From NCBI GenBank assembly GCA_021838985.1, contig JAKCCC010000026.1:1-11110 (forward strand): a stretch of 11,110 bases of DNA, given 5' to 3'. Each line of letters begins with the position of its first letter. Positions within the stretch are counted from its first letter, which is position 1. Both the position numbers and the translations under genes were made by a program. The notes under the pieces are model-generated. The model was not told the origin of the DNA, did no database searches, and saw only the letters and a list, made by a program, of their open reading frames with translations. Origin of the DNA: Planctomycetota bacterium. Lineage in GTDB: Bacteria > Planctomycetota > Phycisphaerae > WQYP01. Below are positions 1 to 6,900 of this stretch, piece by piece.

Positions 1-2
1 GC

Positions 3-1793
3 AATGGCGACCAGAGCAAAACCTTCGAGATGAAATTTCAATTCAACCGTCCACTCAAGGCTTTCCAGTTCCAAACACCGCGAATGAATGACTTTATTAT
101 CGATCAAGGCAGCAGCGTTACCTGGGCCTACTCGACCGATGGGATTCATTTCACCGCGCTCTGGGAATATCAGGGGCGGGACATGAAAAACAAGGTCCGG
201 AATTTCGCACCTGTCTGGACACCCCCGCAGCACTTGGCCGGTGGACCAATCCATGTTTGGATCCGTTTCACTTTACACAAGGGACCGGCCGCCGGCTATG
301 GCGGTCGCGTGCTGTTTTCCGGCGCCAACGACGGCGGCGTCATCCGCTGTACAGCGGCCCCGGCAACCGCCGGCTGGCTAAAACTGCTGCCCGCCCATGG
401 CCGTGTCGCGGATATCTATTACGTAACCGATCCGCCGCGTGTGCTCATAAACTTGGCGGCCCAACCTGCCGCCGGTACGCCGCAATTGGAGGTGTTTGAT
501 TGTGGCCGCAATTGTACGGCTGGTGTTGCGACCGTGGAAACACTGGGGCGCGGATTCGCAGCCAATTTGCCCAAGTTGCCGCCGGGGGCTTACGAATTGC
601 GGCTGCGGGTGCCAGGGGCGAGCAAACCGATCCCAGGACCGCGATTTGCGCTCGTGCAACACCCCCATCGGCTCACTTGGGCGCAAAGCCAGCGCAGCCC
701 CTTCGGCATCGACTGTCTCACGAACGGGGTGCAAACGCATGGGCAACCCGTCGGCTCGGCCGATCTGAACGGCCCGAAAATAGGATGGATGCTGGGAGTG
801 CACGGACCGGCCGCGGTCGTGGACGGCTGGGCCTCGGTTTGTGAAAGAGGCCCCCAGACATACCACTGGCCCGACAGCCCACAGAAGGCTTTGCGGCGAG
901 AATACCGCTATGGAATGGTCGGCGTTGCCACACTGGCCTACTCGCCGCAGTGGGCCGTGGACATGGGGCGCGTCGCCAAGAACACGTGGTTTGGATTGTA
1001 CCCGCCAGAACCAAGGTTCCTGAACGATTACGCTGCATTCTGTCGCCGCGCGGCTGGACACATGGTGGGCTTGGGCGCTCCGGAATTCGAAATCTGGCCT
1101 GAGCCAAACAATATGCCTTACGGCGGTTTTAAGGGGACATTCGGCGACTATGTGGCGCTTTGCCGCACCGCCGCCAAAGCGGTCCTCTCGGTCCATCCCC
1201 GTGCCCGCATGGTCTTGGGGTGCACAGGCGACGCGGATGTTGGCTTTATCGTCCGGCTTTTCCAGGCCGGGCTTTCCAAGCAGTTCCGCATCGTCGATAT
1301 GCATCCGTACACCCACAACAATCAAGGCCCGGAATCCAATCTTCTTGGCGATATCCGCCGCCTTCGACGGGCCATTGCGCTGTACGGCAACCACCAATCC
1401 ATCATTTTTTCTGAAATCGGCTGGCCCACGGACATCGGCAACGGCGGCGGGTACCAGGCGGTCAGCCAATTTGAGCAGGCCTGCTACCTGTCACGCACCT
1501 GGCTGATCGCACTGGCCGCCGGCGTCAAATGCGTAGATCTTTTCATGCTGACCGATTATGGCCAGGCCCCCACCAATCCCGAATTTCACTTTGGGATTAT
1601 TGGGTTAAACGGTCAGCCGAAACTCTCCGTAAGCGCCATTAGTACGACCACTTGGAACCTGGAACGAGCGACATTTCTAGGTGTGGTGCCGGGGGCGCCT
1701 CCGTTCCGTCACATCTGGGCGTGGCGCACCCCGTGGGTGAACCACGCGGCGCTGCTGACGATCTGGAGCGATACGCCCATGATCAAGCACTAA
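3..1793 (+). CDS. Clan GH-A (GH39-like) glycoside hydrolase, 5'-partial and ended by a probable premature stop
   Basis: Probably hydrolyses glycosidic bonds in a plant- or algal-type polysaccharide; the substrate is not readable. The frame is open to the window's left edge, and the first in-frame ATG (position 30) has no Shine-Dalgarno and falls inside a beta-sandwich-like sequence, so the true start lies upstream. Residues are numbered from that ATG. Residues 1-210 look like beta-sandwich (for example VTWAYSTDGIHFTALWEY). Residues about 225-545 form a clan GH-A type barrel. The putative acid/base is Glu358 in EIWPEPNN and the nucleophile Glu462 in IIFSEIGWPT, about 104 residues apart, as in GH39-like enzymes. 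Residue 357 is Pro where clan GH-A normally has Asn. The frame ends at TAA 1791-1793 in the middle of a C-terminal beta-sandwich, and the same frame continues sensibly afterwards, so this is probably the front part of a longer gene. The clan is fairly sure; the family number is not. Confidence 0.8.
   Translation, partial: NGDQSKTFEMKFQFNRPLKAFQFQTPRMNDFIIDQGSSVTWAYSTDGIHFTALWEYQGRDMKNKVRNFAPVWTPPQHLAGGPIHVWIRFTLHKGPAAGYGGRVLFSGANDGGVIRCTAAPATAGWLKLLPAHGRVADIYYVTDPPRVLINLAAQPAAGTPQLEVFDCGRNCTAGVATVETLGRGFAANLPKLPPGAYELRLRVPGASKPIPGPRFALVQHPHRLTWAQSQRSPFGIDCLTNGVQTHGQPVGSADLNGPKIGWMLGVHGPAAVVDGWASVCERGPQTYHWPDSPQKALRREYRYGMVGVATLAYSPQWAVDMGRVAKNTWFGLYPPEPRFLNDYAAFCRRAAGHMVGLGAPEFEIWPEPNNMPYGGFKGTFGDYVALCRTAAKAVLSVHPRARMVLGCTGDADVGFIVRLFQAGLSKQFRIVDMHPYTHNNQGPESNLLGDIRRLRRAIALYGNHQSIIFSEIGWPTDIGNGGGYQAVSQFEQACYLSRTWLIALAAGVKCVDLFMLTDYGQAPTNPEFHFGIIGLNGQPKLSVSAISTTTWNLERATFLGVVPGAPPFRHIWAWRTPWVNHAALLTIWSDTPMIKH
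1791..1793 (+). other. In-frame TAA interrupting the glycosidase-CBM9 gene
   Basis: The codons before the TAA read HAALLTIWSDTPMIKH and those after it read TRWVSLPAKPILAEDLWGEP, with no frame change. Together they resemble one C-terminal beta-sandwich of the kind found after GH-A barrels, where a strand-rich segment leads to a D-L-(W/M)-G motif. The downstream part has no good start site of its own. All other intact genes in the window end in TGA. A single C-to-T change from CAA (Gln) would produce this TAA. Possible causes are a nonsense mutation, a base-call or assembly error, or readthrough; the following bases (ACG) are not a known strong readthrough context. Confidence 0.7.
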
Positions 1794-1826
1794 ACGCGCT
1801 GGGTCAGCCTGCCGGCGAAACCGATC

Positions 1827-2663
1827 TTGGCTGAAGACCTGTGGGGTGAACCGCTCGGAAGTGACCGCCTGCGCCATGCTTTCAATAGTTGGCAGGTACG
1901 GCCGGGGGAGGATCCACTTTTTGTGTATGTACCGGTCGCCTCTTTGCCCAGGTTAAGCCATTTGCCGGTCACTCTGCGTCCTCAACCCACGCCGAAAACG
2001 GCGCTGTGCACGTTTAAACCTGCGGCGCCTATCGATGGAAATACCGCCCAATGGGGCATGCTGCCCTATCACATCGGCACTCACGGACGGTTTGCCGCGC
2101 GGACGATGGGATTCGCTGGTGTCGGCCAGGGCAATCGACAACGATCGCTCCAGCGGAATTCCAGCCGCTTCGCGGTGGGCTACAACGCCCAAGGCTTATT
2201 GTTGGCGGTATGGGTCAGCACCCCTGAGCCGATGCACAACGATGCAAACCATTGGTGGATTTGGCGTGGCGATTGTGTACGCCTTTACATAGCCACCCTC
2301 CGGCGAAATCCGTGGATGGATCAAAACCATTTCCAGATCGGACTGGCGCCGGTCACGGATGGCCATGGTCCTCCGGAGGCGGTGAACCTTGGTATGCGAA
2401 CAGCCAGCGGCGTAGGCATGGGCGGGCTCATTCCCGGGGCGAAGGTTGCGGCACAACAAGGCCACAATGGATGGTCGCTGGAAGCGATGGTTCCCTGGAG
2501 CTATTTTGGCCGCCAGCCCCACCCCGGGGCGGGCTGGGGTTTCGATCTACAGGCCGGCGGGCATACTTGGAACGGCGGCGGTGATGATTGGTCCAACCCC
2601 ACCCGCTGGGGCGTCCTGCGATTCGCGCCGATGGATACCGATCTCAAGCACACAGGACGGTGA
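1827..2663 (+). CDS. C-terminal part of the same glycosidase: beta-sandwich end plus CBM9-like domain
   Basis: This segment is in the same frame as the upstream glycosidase and reads openly from 1794. The first usable start is a TTG at 1827 with no Shine-Dalgarno, so independent translation is doubtful. It begins with the end of a beta-sandwich (AEDLWGEPLG, then EDPLFVYVPVASLP). From about 2031 it has a CBM9-like (DOMON-type) carbohydrate-binding module. The landmarks are an opening APIDGNTAQWG, a central strand GLLLAVWVSTPEP, the Trp-rich NDANHWWIWRGDCVRLYI, a late SLEAMVPWSYFG, and a closing NPTRWGVLRFAP. CBM9 modules bind sugar chain ends, and relatives without known ligands are common on planctomycete glycosidases. 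It ends in TGA 12 nt before the next gene. It is best read as the back part of a broken or recoded gene. The module call is fairly sure. Confidence 0.6.
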   Translation: MAEDLWGEPLGSDRLRHAFNSWQVRPGEDPLFVYVPVASLPRLSHLPVTLRPQPTPKTALCTFKPAAPIDGNTAQWGMLPYHIGTHGRFAARTMGFAGVGQGNRQRSLQRNSSRFAVGYNAQGLLLAVWVSTPEPMHNDANHWWIWRGDCVRLYIATLRRNPWMDQNHFQIGLAPVTDGHGPPEAVNLGMRTASGVGMGGLIPGAKVAAQQGHNGWSLEAMVPWSYFGRQPHPGAGWGFDLQAGGHTWNGGGDDWSNPTRWGVLRFAPMDTDLKHTGR

Positions 2664-2675
2664 AAAGTTTTGGTT

Positions 2676-3641
2676 ATGAGTAAGAATGAATGTGACTGCT
2701 TGAGCAATGGTTATCAAAGAGCGGACTTTACTCCGCTTCAGCGCACGGGTTATGGCATCGGTTTTCACTGGACAACCGACACAATGCCCCGCGTCGGTCC
2801 ACGGCAGCCGTACCGCAAGGCCGTAGAATCGTTCGACGTTGCGGCTTTCGTCCAGCAGGCGGTTGACGCTGGCGCCGGCCACGTGTTGTTTACAGCAACC
2901 CATTCCCGGCATTACCTGCCCGGGCCGAACCCGGAAGTTGATCGCATCCTTCCGGGGCGCACCTGTGAGCGGGACCTACTGATGGAGATTGCCGACCACC
3001 TGGCAAAGGCCGGTATCCGCTTGATTGTGTACTATCATCACGGTACGGATGGCCCGGCTCAGGATCCCGCGTGGCAAGCGGCGGTCGGCTCACTGGAAAA
3101 AGATCAGGCGCGTTTTTACGACAATTATTGTCGCGTCGTCGGGTGGATGGGGGAGCATTACGGTTATAAAGTGACGGCTTTCTGGTTTGATGCGGGTTAT
3201 GGTCTACTCCGGCGCGGGGCCGTTCCCTGGCCGCGCATGACCGCCGCCGCCAAGGCCGGTTATCCGCAACGGCTTGTCTGCTACAACAGCGGCGTTGAAA
3301 ATCACGAATGCTACACGTCCTGCCAGGACTTTTGGGCGGGCGAGCTGTGCCGCCTGAATTATCGACCACGCGGCCTGCTGACCCCAGCCGGGTTGCCATG
3401 GTACAGCTTCCTCGATTGGCACCCGCATGTACTCTGGCCCAGTTGCGGTCAATGGGTAATGGATGCGCTGGCCCGCGACCGGGATTGGTCGGCGCCTCCG
3501 GCGGAGTCCGTCGGCGACTACGTCCGCAGCTTTCAATTGGCAGGGGGAACGGCCACGATCAACCTTCTCTGCTACCAGGATGGGACGGTGTACGAACCGG
3601 ACCTGGCCGTCATGAGCGTCGTAAAACAGGCGCTTCGTTGA
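2676..3641 (+). CDS. GH29-like (alpha-L-fucosidase superfamily) protein, barrel only
   Basis: Probable retaining glycosidase of the GH29 type, which removes terminal alpha-L-fucose in characterised members; activity here is inferred. ATG 2676 is chosen over a TTG two codons upstream. It lies 12 nt after the preceding stop, so translation may be coupled; no clear Shine-Dalgarno is visible. The 321-residue protein has the N-terminal active-site stretch GYGIGFHWTTDTMPRVG, the strand RLIVYYHHGTDG, and TAFWFDAGYG with Asp172 at the position of the GH29 nucleophile. The acid/base is poorly conserved across GH29 and is not assigned. Known GH29 enzymes are usually 430 residues or more and carry a C-terminal beta-sandwich. 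This one stops after the barrel (TINLLCYQDGTVYEPDLAVM). No signal peptide is visible, which suggests the cytoplasm. It may belong to a divergent subfamily with another substrate. Confidence 0.75.
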   Translation: MSKNECDCLSNGYQRADFTPLQRTGYGIGFHWTTDTMPRVGPRQPYRKAVESFDVAAFVQQAVDAGAGHVLFTATHSRHYLPGPNPEVDRILPGRTCERDLLMEIADHLAKAGIRLIVYYHHGTDGPAQDPAWQAAVGSLEKDQARFYDNYCRVVGWMGEHYGYKVTAFWFDAGYGLLRRGAVPWPRMTAAAKAGYPQRLVCYNSGVENHECYTSCQDFWAGELCRLNYRPRGLLTPAGLPWYSFLDWHPHVLWPSCGQWVMDALARDRDWSAPPAESVGDYVRSFQLAGGTATINLLCYQDGTVYEPDLAVMSVVKQALR

Positions 3642-3714
3642 ATCCCATCGGTGCTTCCTGACCACCCTCTCATGCGCCTAAGAAAGTTTTCCGAACCTGC
3701 GCCAGATCGCTTAG

Positions 3715-4638
3715 TCAGGCCGCGGATTGTCTCCGTTCTCTCGAGCCGTGCCGGATACGCCGCCGATAACCCGCTGGGGGAACGTGGTTCCTTCTCTTAA
3801 AGAATCGGCTGAAGTAGAACTTGTCGGCAAAATGGAGTCGGCGAGCGATCTGCTTGAGGGGAAGATCCGTGGTCAGGAGCATCTGGCAGGCTTCCTGATT
3901 GAGCCGGCGATTCAAGTACTCTTTCGGACTGATCCCAAAATGTTCACGGAAAGAACGCGCGAAGACGTTCGGCGTCATGGCTTGAGCCCTAGCCAGATCC
4001 CGTACGCGAAGGCTGGCGTCCGGGCGCTTGTCGACCAACTCAAGTACCTGCGGGAACTTCACCTGAAGATTGTGCTGTCGCTGTATGACCGCCTCGAACG
4101 CGTCGAACGAATGGGTGAACAATTGCTGCAGCAGGCCCTGCACCCTCCAACACTCTCGCAGAGAGAGAGGCCGGTGTTTCCACTTACCCACATATTCCTT
4201 CGGGTTCCAGCAACCCAAACACAGCGGGGTGCGCCATTGCCAGAAGAGGTCGACGCCGACAGGCCATTCACAGCGAAAGACCAGCCAGTAATGTTCGTAG
4301 CTGTCACGGCATAGCGCGTGAACGGGCACATGGGCCGGAAACCAGTATGCGCGATCCGGCCGCAGGATCAGGTGGCTATGGTTCCATTTTACCTCGGCGC
4401 CGCCGCCACAGACCAAATGCAAATGGTGAAAGCCGTCAGTGCGGGGAGTGCCAGCCGTGCTCCATTCGGCGCCCACCCTGGCGTAGCGAAGGAAAAACAT
4501 GCGAAAGCGGATGTCGGCGACCAGGTCAAGATGGCTGGATTGTTGCTGTTGCGAAAAGACGATGGGAAAAGGCTCGCCATAATCGATCGGAACGACCGGA
4601 AGCCGCGGGGGGGGCAGGGCCACATTGGTATGGGTCAC
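3715..4638 (-). CDS. AraC-family transcriptional regulator
   Basis: One-component DNA-binding regulator, probably sensing a sugar or breakdown product and activating neighbouring glycosidase genes. The 307 residues fit the family. Residues about 20-125 look like a cupin-type sensor (DGFHHLHLVCGGG, then LRPDRAYWFPAHVPVHAL). Residues about 205-295 hold the two helix-turn-helix units. The first is around LRVRDLARAQAMTPNVFARS and the second around LKQIARRLHFADKFYFSRFF, followed by KRRNHVPPAGYRRR, the AraC signature. The usual Gly of the second signature is His269. The start is GTG (4636-4638), with an AGGTG on the minus strand (4643-4647) only 4 nt upstream, a short spacing. It faces the GH29-like gene tail to tail across 73 bp and is divergent from the GH4 gene across 673 bp, the usual placing of a local regulator. 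A run of eight C on its strand falls at codons 9-11. Confidence 0.92.
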   Translation of the reverse strand: MTHTNVALPPPRLPVVPIDYGEPFPIVFSQQQQSSHLDLVADIRFRMFFLRYARVGAEWSTAGTPRTDGFHHLHLVCGGGAEVKWNHSHLILRPDRAYWFPAHVPVHALCRDSYEHYWLVFRCEWPVGVDLFWQWRTPLCLGCWNPKEYVGKWKHRPLSLRECWRVQGLLQQLFTHSFDAFEAVIQRQHNLQVKFPQVLELVDKRPDASLRVRDLARAQAMTPNVFARSFREHFGISPKEYLNRRLNQEACQMLLTTDLPLKQIARRLHFADKFYFSRFFKRRNHVPPAGYRRRIRHGSRERRQSAA

Positions 4639-4665
4639 AGTACACCTACACTGGGCGCTCCGTCC

Positions 4666-4677
4666 ATAATAATATAG
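4666..4677 (-). promoter_or_regulatory. Possible -10 region for the AraC-family gene
   Basis: On the minus strand this AT-rich stretch reads TATATTATTAT inside a GC-rich gap, about 28-40 nt ahead of the GTG start at 4638. That position suits a -10 element with a short leader. No convincing -35 box was found about 17 bp further upstream, which would be compatible with activator dependence. This is a weak call based on composition and position. Confidence 0.3.
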
Positions 4678-5116
4678 CAGGTGGCACGCCGCTTTTCATA
4701 CCCCGCCCTCGTAAGTGACCGGCTTATTGCCCGAAGGACGATCTTTACACCAAACCCGCCGGTTCTCCTGATGGTCATTCTGCGCCGCGCCCTGACGGAC
4801 ATTCTTGGCCCCGGGCGTTGCATTCCACTACGGATGAGCGACGAGCATTGCACCCTCAAGGCGCAAAGAGCGCCAGGAATTTGACGGGGAACCCGCGGCG
4901 CGAGGATTATTGTCGCCGATGCGGTCATTGGCCGTGGCCGAGAGGCCAGGGTCGCTGTGACATGAAGATAAATAGGCGGCTGACCACCAGGGATCGCACG
5001 GGAAAGCCGCGCTGAAGCAGCTGCACCATGACTTCCCGAATATATAAAGCTTCCGGTTGGCGCCCATACCTCTGCGCGCCGTCCCATGCCGGACCTGCCG
5101 GTTTGTGCCAGAGAAT

Positions 5117-5254
5117 GCGGAGTTCCTCCGCCTCCAGCCGTTGATCGAGGAAGGCGGGTTTTTGCCGGCCATTGACCATTCCGTTTCCTCTGATATTTCT
5201 TTTGACGACTATCGGTACTACGTGGATGCGGCGCAAAAAGCGTCCGGGATGTAG
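5117..5254 (+). pseudogene. 3' remnant of a uroporphyrinogen-decarboxylase-like (URO-D family) gene
   Basis: In this frame about 45 residues read as the C-terminal end of a URO-D family protein: LQPLIEEGGFLPAIDHSVSS followed by DISFDDYRYYVDAAQKASGM and a TAG stop. The pattern (LI-EEGG-(Y/F)-(I/L)-P-x-x-D-H-x-V-x-x-D-(V/I)-(S/P)-x-(E/D)-(N/D)-(F/Y)-x-Y-Y) is the family's usual last block. Full members are about 330-400 residues, and upstream of 5117 the homology disappears in all three plus frames, so the rest has been lost. Many planctomycete and lentisphaeral URO-D homologues near glycosidases are thought to act on methylated compounds and not in haem synthesis. That role is background knowledge and cannot be tested here. 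The fragment is probably untranslated. Confidence 0.6.
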
Positions 5255-5270
5255 ACTGCGCAGCGGCGGA

Positions 5271-5282
5271 AAGGCCGGCCTT
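5271..5282. promoter_or_regulatory. Perfect 12-bp palindrome ahead of the GH4 gene
   Basis: AAGGCCGGCCTT is a perfect inverted repeat ending 29 bp before the GH4 start codon and just downstream of the URO-D remnant. It could be an operator half-site pair, or chance in GC-rich DNA; a site this short cannot be decided by eye. With no loop it is not a usable terminator hairpin. Confidence 0.25.
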
Positions 5283-5295
5283 AGGATAAATTGGG

Positions 5296-5302
5296 AAAAG
5301 GA
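5296..5302 (+). promoter_or_regulatory. Ribosome binding site of the GH4 gene
   Basis: AAAAGGA lies 9 nt before ATG 5312. The spacing is good and supports that ATG as the start. Confidence 0.6.
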
Positions 5303-5311
5303 TAACCAACT

Positions 5312-6712
5312 ATGAAAGCGGTTTTTGTTGGCGGTGGGGCCAGTCGCCTGGTGGGTATTCTGCGGGAAGCGTTCAGTTATCCCGGCCTGTTCAGCGGGGG
5401 AGAGATTAATCTATACGATCTGAACGCCCCCCGGGCGCGGGCCGTGGCGCAAATGCTCCGGAAAACGCCCGAATATGGCCGGGTGGGCTGCAAAATCACC
5501 AGCGGTACAACGCTGGAAGCGGCCCTGGAAGGGGCCGACATGGTGGGGGTGATCCTGATGGCCGGTTCGCAGAAGAGCTACCAGCTTGGCGCGCTCGCCA
5601 GCCGGGAGCACGGTTTTTTCGCGTCGGATAACCTCTCGCCTAATGGGGCTTTCCTGGCCATCAAGGGCGGCCCGATTCTGCTTAACCTCGCCCGGAAAAT
5701 GGAGCGCTACAGCCCCGGCGCGTGGCTGGTGGATTTCGCCAACCCCGTTGCCGTGCATAGCGGCATGATCAACCAGCACAGTAAAATCCAGGCCTTGGGG
5801 GTGTGCGCTGGCTACACCAACCACGCATGGGACTTGAACCGCATTCTCACCGGCAAGGATGAGCCAGGCCGGGATTTTGACGTTGAGGCCGCGGGCGTCA
5901 ACCATTTGAGTTTTATCACGAAAGGCGCCTTCCGTGGCCGCGATCTCTTCGCTGCGCTGGATCGCCGGCTGGCCGGAAAATGGGAAATGCCTCCGCTGCA
6001 AAAACATCTGCCGCCGGCGGTAAGGAAATCAATCATTCGCAGCGTGACCAGTTTGGTGCGATTTTACCGCGCGCTGGGGGTGCTGATTTTTTCCACCGAG
6101 GGCGATGGCATGGCCCATCTCGCCTACGACGAATGGTGCCAGCGGGCCGGTCGGGAAGCCGGAACTTCCAGCCCCGGCCAGGTTCAGGCGCAGGTAAAGC
6201 AAGCCGCGCGGAACCGTGCTGAATCCGACCGGAAATTCCAGGCGTTGCTGGAGACGGATTTGAATCAGACCTTTTGGGATAGGGGCTGGCAGGCCCCTGC
6301 GAACTTCTGGGCCCGCAAAACTCAGCACGATATTTTCGTCGAAATTCTCCGCGGCCGGGCCGGCGAAACTGTGAAGATCGTCGCGAGCCGCCCCAACCAC
6401 GGCGCGGTCGATGGCTTCCTCAATCGCACCGTCCTGGAATATTCGCTGATCATCGAAAAGGGCGCCATCCGTCCGGCCGGGCGTTACCGGGTTCCCGAGA
6501 TAGTCCACGGCCTGATCAGCGGCTTGGCCATGCATCAAACCATGCTGGGCGACGCTATCGCCACCGATGATCCCAAACTGTTGGCCCAGGCGCTGCTGGC
6601 GTATCCCATGCGCCAATTCTCGGCCGAAGCCCGCCGCCTTTACCAGGCATTGGCGAGGATTAATCGCGACGAAATGCCGCGTGGGTTACGGTCGGTGGGG
6701 GACTACCTTTGA
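5312..6712 (+). CDS. Glycoside hydrolase family 4 (NAD- and metal-dependent glycosidase)
   Basis: GH4 enzymes cleave alpha- or beta-glycosides by an oxidation-elimination mechanism using NAD+ and a divalent metal in the cytoplasm. The 466 residues match the family's length. The Rossmann loop VGGGASRL is at residues 6-13, with Asp36 (NLYDLN) at the end of the second strand to hold the cofactor ribose. The Asn-Pro motif is at 144-145 (DFANPVAV). The metal ligands expected for the family appear as Cys165 (LGVCAGYTNH) and His198 (AGVNHLSF), 33 residues apart, close to the spacing in characterised members. The residue after the Cys is Ala, whereas characterised groups usually have Asp, Asn, Ser or His there, so the substrate cannot be predicted. 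It has its own ribosome binding site and is divergent from the AraC-family gene. No signal peptide is present. Family call strong, substrate unknown. Confidence 0.88.
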   Translation: MKAVFVGGGASRLVGILREAFSYPGLFSGGEINLYDLNAPRARAVAQMLRKTPEYGRVGCKITSGTTLEAALEGADMVGVILMAGSQKSYQLGALASREHGFFASDNLSPNGAFLAIKGGPILLNLARKMERYSPGAWLVDFANPVAVHSGMINQHSKIQALGVCAGYTNHAWDLNRILTGKDEPGRDFDVEAAGVNHLSFITKGAFRGRDLFAALDRRLAGKWEMPPLQKHLPPAVRKSIIRSVTSLVRFYRALGVLIFSTEGDGMAHLAYDEWCQRAGREAGTSSPGQVQAQVKQAARNRAESDRKFQALLETDLNQTFWDRGWQAPANFWARKTQHDIFVEILRGRAGETVKIVASRPNHGAVDGFLNRTVLEYSLIIEKGAIRPAGRYRVPEIVHGLISGLAMHQTMLGDAIATDDPKLLAQALLAYPMRQFSAEARRLYQALARINRDEMPRGLRSVGDYL

Positions 6713-6860
6713 TTCGCCATTCGAGGAACGCATCCGCAGCGAGGGTGGCAAGCCTCAGACGTATCTGCACCACTATGGGCGCGCCATGTTGAAGGCGGTG
6801 TAAGCAGCGTCGGAAAGGTATACTGCGCACGGCTCTTATTGCGACGTACCGTTCGCCAAA

Positions 6861-6894
6861 GTAGAAGCAGCGTCCCGTCGCTTTTCTGGGCCAG
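6861..6894 (+). repeat. 34-bp hairpin repeat, copy 1
   Basis: It starts GTAGAAGCAGCGTCCCGTCG and ends CTTTTCTGGGCCAG. It matches copy 2 at 31 of 34 positions, and all three differences are A or T here against G or C in copy 2. Its internal stem carries one mismatch (A6869/C6879) and one G-U pair, so it looks like the more decayed copy. Confidence 0.85.
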
Positions 6895-6900
6895 CTGAAA

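Larger units (their letters stand above)
4639..5311. other. 673-bp gap without an intact gene
   Basis: This gap separates the divergent AraC-family and GH4 genes. It holds the possible regulator promoter near its left end, the URO-D 3' remnant at 5117-5254, a 12-bp palindrome at 5271-5282 and the GH4 ribosome binding site. A minus-strand frame stays open through much of it, but its product is rich in Arg and Ser and has no family features. A short minus-strand stretch near 4696-4857 faintly resembles a CBM9 core (see findings). The gap probably resulted from gene loss. Confidence 0.55.

Noticed and set aside
378..1469. A 363-codon open frame on the minus strand
   Set aside because: It lies fully opposite the GH-A glycosidase, whose frame has catalytic motifs. 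The minus product has no recognisable domain, and open antisense frames are common in GC-rich genes.
3727..4314. A 195-codon open frame on the plus strand
   Set aside because: It is antisense to the AraC-family gene, whose helix-turn-helix motifs are clear. The plus product has no family features.
4702..4734. Sulfatase-like words (NKPVTYEGG) in a minus-strand frame
   Set aside because: Only a few residues match the usual TYEGG motif and nothing sulfatase-like surrounds it.
4635..5309. A 224-codon open frame on the minus strand across the regulator-GH4 gap
   Set aside because: The product is Arg/Ser/Thr-rich without domain motifs or a good start site, and it overlaps the URO-D remnant read on the other strand.
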